Below the pieces are notes generated by a model. It was not told the DNA's origin, searched no databases, and saw nothing but the letters and a program-made list of their open reading frames with translations. Both the position numbers and the translations under genes were made by a program. This document shows, in pieces, positions 43,114-51,280 of a stretch of 64,000 bases of DNA. Origin of the DNA: Larsenimonas salina. Its GTDB lineage: Bacteria; Pseudomonadota; Gammaproteobacteria; Pseudomonadales; Halomonadaceae. The stretch is taken from positions 1-64,000 of the forward strand of contig NZ_JAMLJJ010000009.1 of the NCBI RefSeq assembly GCF_023736155.1. Reading direction: 5' to 3'. Each line of letters starts with the position of its first letter. The stretch's first letter is position 1.

Positions 43114-44124
43114 ATGGCAGACACCACTACGCCCCCCGAGAAGAAAACGGTCATTGTTTATAAGCGCCCGCTGGCGCCGGACCTGATGGCGCAGCTCGAG
43201 CAGCGCTTCACGGTGCTCGATTTCACCGGCGTTACCGACCTGGCCGAGGAGGCCGATTTCCTCGAGGCGCTGCCGCGCGCCCATGGGTTGATCGGTGCAA
43301 GCGTCAAGCTCGACCGGGAATTGCTTGCACGTGCCGAGCGGCTGGAGGCGATTTCGAGCATTTCGGTCGGCGTCGACAACTACGACATCGCGTATCTGAA
43401 CGAGCGCGACATCGTCTTGTGCCATACCCCGGACGTGTTGACAGAGACGACCGCAGACACCGCGTTTCTGCTGATTCTTTCCGCGGCGCGGCGCGGGGTC
43501 GAGCTTGCCAACATGGTCAGAAAGGGCGAATGGACCGAGAGCGTCAAGGAGCCTCAGTTCGGCGTCGATGTGCACCACAAGACGCTGGGTATCGTCGGCA
43601 TGGGCCGCATCGGTCAGGCGATCGGGCGGCGCGCGAAGTTTGGCTTTGGCATGACGGTCAACTACCACAACCGCTCGCGCCATGAGGTCGTCGAGCAGGA
43701 GCTGGACGCGACCTGGCTCGAGTTCGAGACGTTGCTTGAGCGCTCCGACATCGTCTGCGTAACGGTGCCGCTGTCAGACGCCACCCGCAAGATGTTCGAT
43801 CAAAAGGCGTTTGAGGCCATGGGCGCCGAGTGCATTTTCGTCAACATCTCCCGCGGCGGTGTGGTGGATGAGCCGGCGCTGATCGAGGCGCTTCAAAACG
43901 GCACCATCCGTGCGGCGGGCCTTGATGTGTTCGAAACGGAACCGCTGTCGGCGGATTCGCCGCTGACGCGCCTCGATAACGCCGTCACTCTGCCGCACAT
44001 TGGCTCGGCCACTCATGAGACCCGCTTCGCGATGGCAGAACTTGCGGTTCAGAACCTGATCCAGAGCCTTCAGGGCGACCGCCCGCAGGCGCCCTACAAC
44101 TGGGACGCGCTTGACCGAGGCTAG
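43114..44124 (+). CDS. kguD: 2-Ketogluconate 6-phosphate reductase KguD (D-2-hydroxyacid dehydrogenase)
   Basis: The 336 aa protein belongs to the D-isomer-specific 2-hydroxyacid dehydrogenases. It has the NAD(P) motif LGIVGMGRIGQAIGRRA, the substrate arginine in VNISRGGVVDE, the glutamate in GLDVFETEP and the catalytic His in LPHIGSATHETR. In the kgu pathway it reduces 2-keto-6-phosphogluconate to 6-phosphogluconate, which then enters the Entner-Doudoroff or pentose phosphate routes. AAGGAG precedes the ATG. It closes the operon and is followed by a hairpin. Confidence 0.9.
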   Translation: MADTTTPPEKKTVIVYKRPLAPDLMAQLEQRFTVLDFTGVTDLAEEADFLEALPRAHGLIGASVKLDRELLARAERLEAISSISVGVDNYDIAYLNERDIVLCHTPDVLTETTADTAFLLILSAARRGVELANMVRKGEWTESVKEPQFGVDVHHKTLGIVGMGRIGQAIGRRAKFGFGMTVNYHNRSRHEVVEQELDATWLEFETLLERSDIVCVTVPLSDATRKMFDQKAFEAMGAECIFVNISRGGVVDEPALIEALQNGTIRAAGLDVFETEPLSADSPLTRLDNAVTLPHIGSATHETRFAMAELAVQNLIQSLQGDRPQAPYNWDALDRG

Positions 44125-44150
44125 GCGACTGACTGGACGTCACTTGAACG

Positions 44151-44170
44151 CGCCGGGGCTTGCCCCGGCG
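44151..44170. terminator. GC hairpin between kguD and the MFS gene
   Basis: A 9 bp perfect stem (44151-44159 with 44162-44170) lies between two converging genes. It lacks a T run on either strand, so it may be a weak or factor-assisted terminator. Confidence 0.55.
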
Positions 44171-44187
44171 TTGGTCGTTCAAGGGGC

Positions 44188-45534
44188 TTAGCCCGTGTGA
44201 TCCTTGGCCGTTTCTGCCGGTGACGCGCCGAGCATCAGAAGCGCCACGGCGGCAATTGCAGCGCCGAGCGCCATGGTGATGGCCACGCCCTGAAGGCCGA
44301 AATCCAGCGTGAAGAGGATGCCGACCACGATCGGTGACAGCGCGGCGCCACCCCGACCGACGCCAATGGCAAAGCCGGTGCCCGAGGCGCGCTGGGCGGT
44401 CGGGAAGCGCTGGGCGAACAGTGCATAAAGGCCCACCACACCTGCGTTGGTGCAAAAGCCGGTCACCCCGACAATCAGCGAGACTTCGCTTAGCGAGTCC
44501 GCGCCCCGGCCAAACAGGATCACCATGACAACCGACAGACACAGCGCCGCGATGGTGACCTTGCGTATCGGCAGGTAGCGGCCCAGAAGGCCCAGCAGGA
44601 TGCCGCCGAGCGCGCCGCCGATATTGGCCCAGATCAGTACGCCGGCGGCGTTGGCAGCGTCGAAGCCCATACCCACGACGATTTCCGGCACCCACTTGAT
44701 GATGAAGTAGAAGGTGGCGATGTGCATGAAGTAAGCCAGCGTCAGCAGCAGCGTGGTGCGAATCAGCCCCGGTTTGAAGATCGCCAGCAGCGAACCGTCA
44801 CTTTGATCGGCGGGCAGCTCCGGCAGGTGCGCGACCGTTGGGTGACCGAGCCTTCGCATTTCACGATTGATGCGCTCGAGGGCGTTCGGGGGGCGGCGCT
44901 GGCAGAGATACGGCACGGTTTCCTTGAGCAGCAGAAAAGTCAGCGGAATCATCAGTGCCGTCACCCCGGCGCCGAAGAAGAACACGGCGCGCCAGTCGAA
45001 CAGGCGCAAAAGCTGGGCGGCGACGGTGCCGCCGATGATGGCGCCCAGCGGGTAGCCAATGGCCATCAGCGACACGCACAGATTGCGGCTCTTGCGGTTG
45101 GCGTACTCGGCGGCGGTCGCGTTGATCGAGGCCAGCATACCGCCGATACCGACGCCGGTGAGCACGCGCCAGGTGGCCAGTTCGGTCACGCTTGCCGCCA
45201 TGGCTGACATCAGCATGCCAATTGTCATCAGAAGCAGGCAGCCCAGATTGGCCGGTCGGCGCCCGATCCGGTCTGTCAAACCGCCCAGCAGGATCGAGCC
45301 CAGCGCCATGCCGATCAGCTCCATGGCAAGTACCACCCCCAGCTCGGCGCGATTGATGCCCCATTCGGCCACGATGCCAGGCGCGGCGAAGCTGATGGCG
45401 AGCACATCGAACCCATCGAGCGCATTAAGGGTGACGGTCGCGGCGACGGCCAGGATCTGGGCGCGCCCCATCGGGGCGTCGTCGATCAGCTGGCGTGGGT
45501 CGGCGTGAACGTGGGCGGTGGTGTCGGGTGTCAT
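44188..45534 (-). CDS. MFS transporter of the aromatic acid:H+ symporter family
   Basis: The 448 aa protein has 12 predicted helices. The AAHS-family TM1 motif is TLNALDGFDVLAISFAAPGI, with its conserved aspartates. ILLGGLTDRIGRRPANLGCL forms the MFS loop 2-3 signature. Relatives such as PcaK, BenK and VanK carry benzoate-type acids. The gene follows the GntR regulator by 57 bases on the same strand, and the phenolic acid decarboxylase gene diverges from both. Import of a hydroxycinnamate or other phenolic acid is therefore inferred. GGAG lies seven bases before the ATG. Confidence 0.88.
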   Translation of the reverse strand: MTPDTTAHVHADPRQLIDDAPMGRAQILAVAATVTLNALDGFDVLAISFAAPGIVAEWGINRAELGVVLAMELIGMALGSILLGGLTDRIGRRPANLGCLLLMTIGMLMSAMAASVTELATWRVLTGVGIGGMLASINATAAEYANRKSRNLCVSLMAIGYPLGAIIGGTVAAQLLRLFDWRAVFFFGAGVTALMIPLTFLLLKETVPYLCQRRPPNALERINREMRRLGHPTVAHLPELPADQSDGSLLAIFKPGLIRTTLLLTLAYFMHIATFYFIIKWVPEIVVGMGFDAANAAGVLIWANIGGALGGILLGLLGRYLPIRKVTIAALCLSVVMVILFGRGADSLSEVSLIVGVTGFCTNAGVVGLYALFAQRFPTAQRASGTGFAIGVGRGGAALSPIVVGILFTLDFGLQGVAITMALGAAIAAVALLMLGASPAETAKDHTG

Positions 45535-45591
45535 GCAGGACTCCTCGTTGTTGTTATTGCATGCCCATGCATCAGAGGGGCAGTCGGTCGG

Positions 45592-46380
45592 TCAGGGCGC
45601 TTGAATCAGGGCGCTGCCGCGCAGGCGCTCGAGCCGCGCCGGGTGCTCGAGGACGGTGTCGAGATTGCGTTGGGCAAGGCGTGCGTGCTCGCGCGCGATC
45701 TGTTCGGCGCGGGCGCCTTCGCCGTGGGTGATGGCATCGACCAGGCAGCGGTGCTGGTCGTTGGCGATGAGCAGGCTTCGATGCGCCGAGGGCGAGTGGG
45801 CGTAGCTCATGACAAACGCGCTGGGCGAGGCGAAGGGCAGGTGTTCGATGCGCGCCAGCGCTTCGGCCAGCGCCATGTTGTCGGCCAGTGCGATCAGGTG
45901 CTGGTGAAATGCGCTGTTGAGCGTCGTGTACTGCGAGAGGGCGTCTTCATCGAGGACGGGATGCATCACAAGGGCGTCGATGCGTTCAACGAGCTGGCGA
46001 AGAGGCTCGAGCCGGGCCGCGGGTGGGCGTGCCTCGGCGGCCTGACGCGCGGCCAGCCCCTCGAGGGTACCTCGAAGCTCGATGGTCTGCTTGAGGTACT
46101 CGGGCGAGAAGCTTCGCACCGCGTAGCCGCCCCGATCGGCGCGCTCGAGAAGCCCTTCATGGGCGAGGCAGCTGAGCGCTTCTCGAAGGGGCGTTCGGGA
46201 AACGCTCAGGCGGTCGGCCAGTGAAGCCTCCCACAGACGCTCACCCGCGCACAGGGTGCCGTCGAGAATCCAGCTTCGAAGGGTGAGCAGCACACTCACT
46301 GACTGGCGCATGATCGGGCCGCTCGAGGGAACATGGACCGCCGCATCGCTTGCCTCCACGGGTGAAAAACACGTCGTCAT
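45592..46380 (-). CDS. GntR-family regulator, FCD subfamily
   Basis: The 262 aa protein has an N-terminal winged HTH (LRSWILDGTLCAGERLWEAS, then VSRTPLREALSCLAHEGLLE) and a C-terminal all-helical FCD effector domain (TIELRGTLEGLAARQAAEA, NSAFHQHLIALADN). ATG 46380 is used; an in-frame TTG at 46401 is possible and neither has a clear ribosome-binding site. The start overlaps a TGTATACA core, so it probably represses itself and padC. The effector is probably a phenolic acid. Confidence 0.87.
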   Translation of the reverse strand: MTTCFSPVEASDAAVHVPSSGPIMRQSVSVLLTLRSWILDGTLCAGERLWEASLADRLSVSRTPLREALSCLAHEGLLERADRGGYAVRSFSPEYLKQTIELRGTLEGLAARQAAEARPPAARLEPLRQLVERIDALVMHPVLDEDALSQYTTLNSAFHQHLIALADNMALAEALARIEHLPFASPSAFVMSYAHSPSAHRSLLIANDQHRCLVDAITHGEGARAEQIAREHARLAQRNLDTVLEHPARLERLRGSALIQAP

Positions 46381-46387
46381 GTATACA
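46380..46387. promoter_or_regulatory. GntR operator core 1
   Basis: TGTATACA is a perfect 8 bp palindrome of the GntR/FCD type, within ATGTATACACATGTAT, at the start codon of the GntR gene. Confidence 0.6.
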
Positions 46388-46458
46388 CATGTATCGGGCA
46401 AGCAAGGAATTCGCGACCTTTTCGAGCCAAATTTGGTCTAAAGCACTAGGCGCTCAAG

Positions 46459-46474
46459 CAATGTGTATACATTG
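46459..46474. promoter_or_regulatory. GntR operator core 2
   Basis: CAATG-TGTATA-CATTG includes a second TGTATACA core (46464-46471), 84 bp from the first, or eight helical turns. It lies 86 bases upstream of the padC start and is probably part of its promoter control. Confidence 0.65.
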
Positions 46475-46504
46475 AGCCGCTTGGTACGAATGACGAGGCG
46501 CGCA

Positions 46505-46542
46505 ACAGGCGCCACCCTCTTTTACAGGCGCCACCCCTTCTA
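46505..46542. repeat. 19 bp tandem duplication in the padC leader
   Basis: ACAGGCGCCACCC occurs at 46505-46517 and 46524-46536, each followed by a pyrimidine-rich stretch, giving two 19 bp units. The array lies just before the padC ribosome-binding site. Confidence 0.8.
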
Positions 46543-46559
46543 CCCATCCCGAGGACGTC

Positions 46560-47081
46560 ATGAACAACGAATCGTTTGAGTCCACTCGGCCGGATGAGCT
46601 GGCCCCCTTCATCGGCCACCACGTCATCTACACCTACGACAACGGTTGGCAATACGAGCTGTATCTCAAGAACGCCGACACCATCGACTACCGCATTCAC
46701 GGCGGCATGGTCGGAGGCCGATGGGTCAAGGATCAGAAAGTGCATCTGGCTCGATTGAGCGACGAGGTGTGCAAGGTGTCCTGGCATGAACCGACCGGCA
46801 CATCGGTCAGTCTGGCGCTCAATCTGTCCGAGCGGCGAGTGCATGGCATTATCTTCTTTCCGCGCTGGGTCGCCGAGCACCCGGAGCGTACGGTCTGCTA
46901 TCAGAACGACCATCTGGAGGCGATGGTGCGTTACCGGGACGCCGGGCCAACCTATCCCTATCTGATCATCGACGAGTTCGCCACGCTCACCTTCAAGGAC
47001 TGCCCGGGGCCGAACGACGAACGGGTGATCGCGTGTGCGCCCGAGGCATTGCCCGAGGGGTTTGCCGACCGCCGGCAGTGA
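46560..47081 (+). CDS. padC: Phenolic acid decarboxylase
   Basis: PadC decarboxylates p-coumaric, ferulic and caffeic acids to 4-vinyl phenols without cofactor, usually as detoxification. The 173 aa protein shows the family blocks FIGHHVIYTYDNGWQYELYL, DYRIHGGMVGGRWVKDQ, WHEPTGTSVSLALNL, FFPRWVAEHPE and VCYQNDHLEAM. The Tyr and Glu residues of the active-site barrel are present. GAGGA precedes ATG 46560. It is divergent from the GntR regulator and aromatic acid permease, giving a compact uptake, sensing and decarboxylation module. Confidence 0.93.
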   Translation: MNNESFESTRPDELAPFIGHHVIYTYDNGWQYELYLKNADTIDYRIHGGMVGGRWVKDQKVHLARLSDEVCKVSWHEPTGTSVSLALNLSERRVHGIIFFPRWVAEHPERTVCYQNDHLEAMVRYRDAGPTYPYLIIDEFATLTFKDCPGPNDERVIACAPEALPEGFADRRQ

Positions 47082-47088
47082 GCGCCGG

Positions 47089-48024
47089 CTAGCGCGGAAG
47101 CGCCTCCGGGCGGTAGCGTTCGAGCAGTGCCCAGAGAATCGCTGCGGTTTGCGTGTCCGGCTCGCCCGAGTAATCGGCGGGCCGGAAGTGCATCTGAAAG
47201 GCGCGGGTGGCGGCGCGGGCCTGGTCGGTCAATCGGTCGGTCGGCGAGACGGCGTAGCCATAGGCCGAGAGGGCACCCAGAAACTGTGCGAGCGATGGCG
47301 GCTCACGCTCGAAGCGCGCGCGAAAGTGGTCGACGCTCTCAGGTCTGGGCCAGGCGCCGATGCCGGCGCGGTAAAGCCGGTGCCACGGAAATGCCGGCCC
47401 CGGGTCGACCTTACGGGTCGGGGCGATGTCCGAGTGGCCGACGATGGCGGTCGGGTCAAGGCCGTAGCGCCGGGAGATATCACGGGCGAGCGCGATCACG
47501 GCGTTGATCTGGTCGGCGGAGTAAGGGGCCCAGCCATTGAGCGTGCCCTCCCGCGGGCCTTCGTTAACGATCTCGATCCCGATCGAACTGTCGTTGAGGT
47601 GGGTTCTGCCCTGCCAGGCGCTGACGCCTGCGTGCCACGCCCGGCGTGATTCCGGCACCATCTGAAGCACGATGGGGGTGTCGCCCCGGCGCTCGGGCGA
47701 ACGGGTGATCAGATAGTGCACGCTGACGTTTGGGCCCTGAAGGGCGCGAAACGCGGCCGCGTTGTCGTCGCTTGTGAAATGAAGCACCAGAAAGCGCACG
47801 CGTGAATTGCTGACGTTAGCCGGATAGTGGTGATCGACCAGATAACCCGCCCGCGCGTCCAACGGATGCGACTGGCTCAAGCGGTCCGGCGGGCCGGGCG
47901 CCAACAGCGGCGGCGCCTGATGGGGGTGCCACTCGGTGGGAAGCGTTAGCGAGCTACTGGCGCAGCCTGTCATCAACACCACGAGGGCGATGAGGCTTGC
48001 CGGTCTTGTCAGCGAGTAGAGCAT
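47089..48024 (-). CDS. Lipoprotein N-acetylmuramoyl-L-alanine amidase (AmiD-like)
   Basis: The 311 aa protein has a lipoprotein signal ending in LMTGC (Cys21), so it is likely anchored to the outer membrane. The amidase_2 domain follows: FLVLHFTSDD (first zinc His), VSVHYLI, IGIEIVNEG and VGHSDIAPTRKVDPGPAFPW with the remaining zinc ligands. A C-terminal helical segment resembles a peptidoglycan-binding domain (QTAAILWALLERY). It would cleave the peptide stem from muropeptides in the periplasm, like AmiD. It converges with padC with only 8 bases between stops. Confidence 0.9.
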   Translation of the reverse strand: MLYSLTRPASLIALVVLMTGCASSSLTLPTEWHPHQAPPLLAPGPPDRLSQSHPLDARAGYLVDHHYPANVSNSRVRFLVLHFTSDDNAAAFRALQGPNVSVHYLITRSPERRGDTPIVLQMVPESRRAWHAGVSAWQGRTHLNDSSIGIEIVNEGPREGTLNGWAPYSADQINAVIALARDISRRYGLDPTAIVGHSDIAPTRKVDPGPAFPWHRLYRAGIGAWPRPESVDHFRARFEREPPSLAQFLGALSAYGYAVSPTDRLTDQARAATRAFQMHFRPADYSGEPDTQTAAILWALLERYRPEALPR

Positions 48025-48068
48025 GCGGCGTCGGTGTCAGTGAATGCAGAGCCCGAACTCTAGCATGC

Positions 48069-49388
48069 TTACATCTGCTGCGGTTTCTTGGGCACGGCCA
48101 GCCGCGACGCCGGAAAGACGCAGCGGAAGGTGGCGCCCTGGCCGACGTCGCTTTCGATTTCAAGGCGGGCATCATGGCGCAGCAGTACGTGCTTGACGAT
48201 GGCGAGGCCGAGACCGGTGCCGCCGCTTTGAGTCGATCGGCTCTTGTCGACGCGGTAGAACCGTTCGGTCAGCCGGCTCAGATGCGTCTTGGGAATACCG
48301 TCGCCGTCGTCGATAACCTCAACCATCGCACCGCGAGGGTGATCCAGGTAGCGCAGGGTAATGGTGGTGCCGTCCGGGGTGTAGCGCACTGCATTGATCA
48401 CCAGGTTCGACAGCGCACTTCGAAGCTCGTTGGCGTCTCCCAATATCGTCCGGTGCTCATCAAGTGACAGGGTGAACTGATGGCGGCCGTTCGAGAGTGA
48501 GGCGGCGTCGGTGTGGATCTCCCGGCACAGGGCGGCGATATCGACCGGCTGGCGTTCGGTCTGGCGCTCGCTGGTTTCGAGCCGCGACAGCGTCAGTAGG
48601 TCATCGACCAGGCTCTGCATGCGTCGTGTCTGGCTTTGCATCTGGCCGAAGGCGCGCTTGAGGCGCGGCGGTACCGGGCTTTCCTGCTGGTCGGCCTGAT
48701 CCAGAAAGGTTTCAAGGTAACCCGAGACCACGGTCAGTGGCGTTCGAAGCTCGTGAGAGACATTGGCAACGAAGTCGCGCCTTGTCTGCTCGAGGCGTTG
48801 GAGCCGCGTGACGTCGCGGGCGAGCACCAGGCGTTCGTTATCGCCGAACACCGTGATGCGGGCCTCGATGGTACGCCCGTCATGCGCCGGCGATGAGAGA
48901 AAGACAGGCTCGCTGTAATCGGCCTGGTTGAAGTACTGGATAAAGGCCGGGTCACGCAGGTAATTGGTGATGTGGTGGCCGCGGTCGTGGCGGGCGTCAA
49001 GGCCAAGCATCCGCTCGGCAGCGCTGTTCCACCAGTCCAGGTGACCGGCCCGATCGAGCATGACGATGCCATCCTGCATCGCTTCCGAGGACTCCTCGAC
49101 CCGGGTCAGAACGCGGCGAAGCCGGCCTTGAAGTTGCGCCTGGCTTTTCTGGTAGCGATAGAGGCGGTCGAACAGATCTCCCCACACGCCGTCGCCGGAA
49201 GGCGGCTTTTGCATGACCGGCGCTTCAAGCCAGCCGTAGAGCTTTTTCAGGTGCCAGAGCGTAAAGGTCATATGCACGGCAAGTCCCAGCGCGACGCCCC
49301 AGCCGCCTGCGCCGATCAAAAGGCCCAGCAGTCCGAACCCGATCACGAGGTAGGAAAGCCGCCATATTTCGTTGGTCCAGTAATGCAT
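48069..49388 (-). CDS. phoR: Phosphate regulon sensor histidine kinase PhoR
   Basis: The 439 aa inner-membrane kinase has two N-terminal hydrophobic helices without a large periplasmic domain. A PAS domain follows (VEESSEAMQDGIVMLDRAGH), then HisKA with the phospho-His in FVANVSHELRTPLTVVSGY, and HATPase_c (LVINAVRYTPDG, GGTGLGLAIVKHVL). This is the PhoR layout. It lies 15 bases after phoB and is presumably co-transcribed. It senses phosphate through PhoU and the Pst system. Confidence 0.95.
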   Translation of the reverse strand: MHYWTNEIWRLSYLVIGFGLLGLLIGAGGWGVALGLAVHMTFTLWHLKKLYGWLEAPVMQKPPSGDGVWGDLFDRLYRYQKSQAQLQGRLRRVLTRVEESSEAMQDGIVMLDRAGHLDWWNSAAERMLGLDARHDRGHHITNYLRDPAFIQYFNQADYSEPVFLSSPAHDGRTIEARITVFGDNERLVLARDVTRLQRLEQTRRDFVANVSHELRTPLTVVSGYLETFLDQADQQESPVPPRLKRAFGQMQSQTRRMQSLVDDLLTLSRLETSERQTERQPVDIAALCREIHTDAASLSNGRHQFTLSLDEHRTILGDANELRSALSNLVINAVRYTPDGTTITLRYLDHPRGAMVEVIDDGDGIPKTHLSRLTERFYRVDKSRSTQSGGTGLGLAIVKHVLLRHDARLEIESDVGQGATFRCVFPASRLAVPKKPQQM

Positions 49389-49403
49389 TGTGGGGGCGGT
49401 CGC

Positions 49404-50090
49404 CTAGTGCTGGGTTGAAAACCGATAGCCGGTGCCACGCACGGTCTGGATCAACTGTTGATAGGGGTCACCAAGCGCCTTTCGAAGCCGGCGGATGTGC
49501 ACGTCGACCGTGCGTTCCTCGACGTAGACATTGCCGCCCCAGACCTTGTCGAGCAGTTGGGCGCGCGTATAGGCCCGCTCCTGGTGGGTCATGAAGAACT
49601 GAAGCAAACGGTATTCGGTAGGGCCGATGTCGATCAGCTGGCCGGCGCCGCTGACGCGGTGACTCGAGGGATCAAGACGCAGACCATCAACCTCGACGGC
49701 CTCTTCGACGCCCTTGGGCGTCGTGCGCCGGAGGACGGCCTTAAGCCGGGCAATCAGTTCTCGCGGGGAGAACGGCTTGACGATGTAGTCGTCGGCGCCG
49801 CTTTCAAGCCCCATGACCTTGTTGTCTTCTTCACCCTTGGCCGTCAGCAGAATCACGGGTACTTCGGCCGTGGCGGAATCGCGCTTGAGCCGGCGTGCGA
49901 GTTCGATGCCGCTGAGGCCGGGCATCATCCAGTCGAGCAGCACCAGATCCGGCTGGTCATCGACGATCAGGGCATGGGCATCCTGAGCGTTGTCGGCCTC
50001 GAGGACCTTGAAGTCGGCCATTTCGAGTGCGATAGCCACCATTTCGCGAATCGCGGCTTCGTCATCGACGATCAGAACAGTTTTCGACAT
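49404..50090 (-). CDS. phoB: Phosphate regulon response regulator PhoB
   Basis: The 228 aa OmpR-family regulator has the receiver aspartate Asp53 (LVLLDWMMPGLSG) and the acidic pair Asp9-Asp10. Its C-terminal winged helix has EYRLLQFFMTHQERAYTRAQ and VDVHIRRLRKALG. It activates phosphate-starvation genes by binding Pho boxes. Two 7-4-7 Pho boxes lie about 60-110 bases upstream, so phoBR is autoregulated. The order ubiC-ubiA-phoB-phoR is shared with Pseudomonas. Confidence 0.96.
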   Translation of the reverse strand: MSKTVLIVDDEAAIREMVAIALEMADFKVLEADNAQDAHALIVDDQPDLVLLDWMMPGLSGIELARRLKRDSATAEVPVILLTAKGEEDNKVMGLESGADDYIVKPFSPRELIARLKAVLRRTTPKGVEEAVEVDGLRLDPSSHRVSGAGQLIDIGPTEYRLLQFFMTHQERAYTRAQLLDKVWGGNVYVEERTVDVHIRRLRKALGDPYQQLIQTVRGTGYRFSTQH

Positions 50091-50150
50091 GAGTCGCCTC
50101 TTTTATTGAGTGCGCAGTACGTCGCGGTGTGGGTACGTGCGGCTGTATTG

Positions 50151-50168
50151 ATGACAAGGCGATGACAG
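50151..50168 (-). promoter_or_regulatory. Pho box 1 upstream of phoB
   Basis: On the minus strand CTGTCAT CGCC TTGTCAT: two near-perfect PhoB half-sites with the standard 4 bp gap, 61 bases before the phoB start. Confidence 0.85.
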
Positions 50169-50183
50169 TTTTAACGCTTGGGT

Positions 50184-50201
50184 GTGACAGCAATATGACA
50201 C
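50184..50201 (-). promoter_or_regulatory. Pho box 2 upstream of phoB
   Basis: On the minus strand GTGTCAT ATTG CTGTCAC: a second 7-4-7 site exactly 33 bp (three helical turns) upstream of box 1, in phase for cooperative PhoB binding. Confidence 0.8.
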
Positions 50202-50321
50202 ACGGAGCCAGGGGCGAGAAGAGGGGCGGTGAGGCGTTCGGGAAGGGGCGTTATTCAGAAGCGGCCGCCTCTCGCGGCGAAACGAGAGACGGCGTGGGGC
50301 ACGTGTCGGGCCGGATTGCGC

Positions 50322-51194
50322 CTAGGGCCAGACCGAGAGCGCAATGCCTGCAAACAGCAGCACGCCGCTCCAGTGGTTGTTCAAAAAGGCCTTGAAGCAG
50401 CCTTCACGGGTGCGGGTCCAGGTGAGTTGCTGCTGATAGAGAAAGGTCACCGCGATGCCGACAAGTCCGAGCCAGTAAAACCCGTCGAGCCCGGCGGCAA
50501 GGCCGAGCATGAACAGCAGACCCAGCACCAGAAGCTGCAACAGGCCGATGATCAACCGGTCCTGTGCGCCAAACAGTACGGCCGTGGATTTGATGCCGAC
50601 CTTTAGATCGTCGTTGCGATCAACCATGGCGTACTGGGTGTCATAGACCAGGGTCCAGGCGACGTTTGCGAAGAACAGCCACCAGGCAATGGCGGGCACG
50701 CTTTCCTGTACAGCGCCGAACGCCATCGGAATGCCCCAGCCGAACGCCGCCCCGAGGACCGCCTGCGGGAAGTGGGTGTAGCGCTTCATGAAAGGGTAGA
50801 TTGCCGCTAGCGCGGCCGCCCCCAGCGACAGCCAGATGGTGAAGGCGTTGGTAAAGCAGACCAGAACGAACGCCAGCACCAACAGCGCGGCGAACAGAAT
50901 CAGCGCCTCCCTGGCGGAAATACGCCCGGTGGCAAGCGGCCGGGCACGGGTACGCTCGACATGGCCGTCGAAATTACGGTCGGCGTAATCGTTGATCACA
51001 CACCCGGCCGCGCGCATGACGTACACCCCCAGGATGAAAATGATCAGCGTGCTGCGCTCGGGCTGGCCGTTTGATGCCAGAAACAGCGCGGCAAGCGTTG
51101 GCCACATCAAAAGCCAGGTGCCGATGGGGCGGTCGAGACGCATCAGTTTCAAGAAGTCGGGCAGGCGCTGAAACGGGGGCGGTAAGGACATCAT
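50322..51194 (-). CDS. ubiA: 4-Hydroxybenzoate octaprenyltransferase UbiA
   Basis: UbiA attaches the polyprenyl chain to 4-hydroxybenzoate, the membrane step of ubiquinone synthesis. The 290 aa protein has about eight helices and the two Asp-rich motifs: [20 protein letters not shown] and [12 protein letters not shown]. Length equals that of E. coli UbiA (290). ATG 51194 or the next codon could be the start. It follows ubiC by 86 bases on the same strand and precedes phoB by 231 bases, where the Pho boxes lie. Confidence 0.95.
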   Translation of the reverse strand: MMSLPPPFQRLPDFLKLMRLDRPIGTWLLMWPTLAALFLASNGQPERSTLIIFILGVYVMRAAGCVINDYADRNFDGHVERTRARPLATGRISAREALILFAALLVLAFVLVCFTNAFTIWLSLGAAALAAIYPFMKRYTHFPQAVLGAAFGWGIPMAFGAVQESVPAIAWWLFFANVAWTLVYDTQYAMVDRNDDLKVGIKSTAVLFGAQDRLIIGLLQLLVLGLLFMLGLAAGLDGFYWLGLVGIAVTFLYQQQLTWTRTREGCFKAFLNNHWSGVLLFAGIALSVWP

Positions 51195-51280
51195 GACGCG
51201 GCGTAAGCTCCCTTGGGTGGGTAATGATGGGCGATGAACGATGACACTGAAGGTGCATGGCGTCGGGTGAGTCTAACGCA

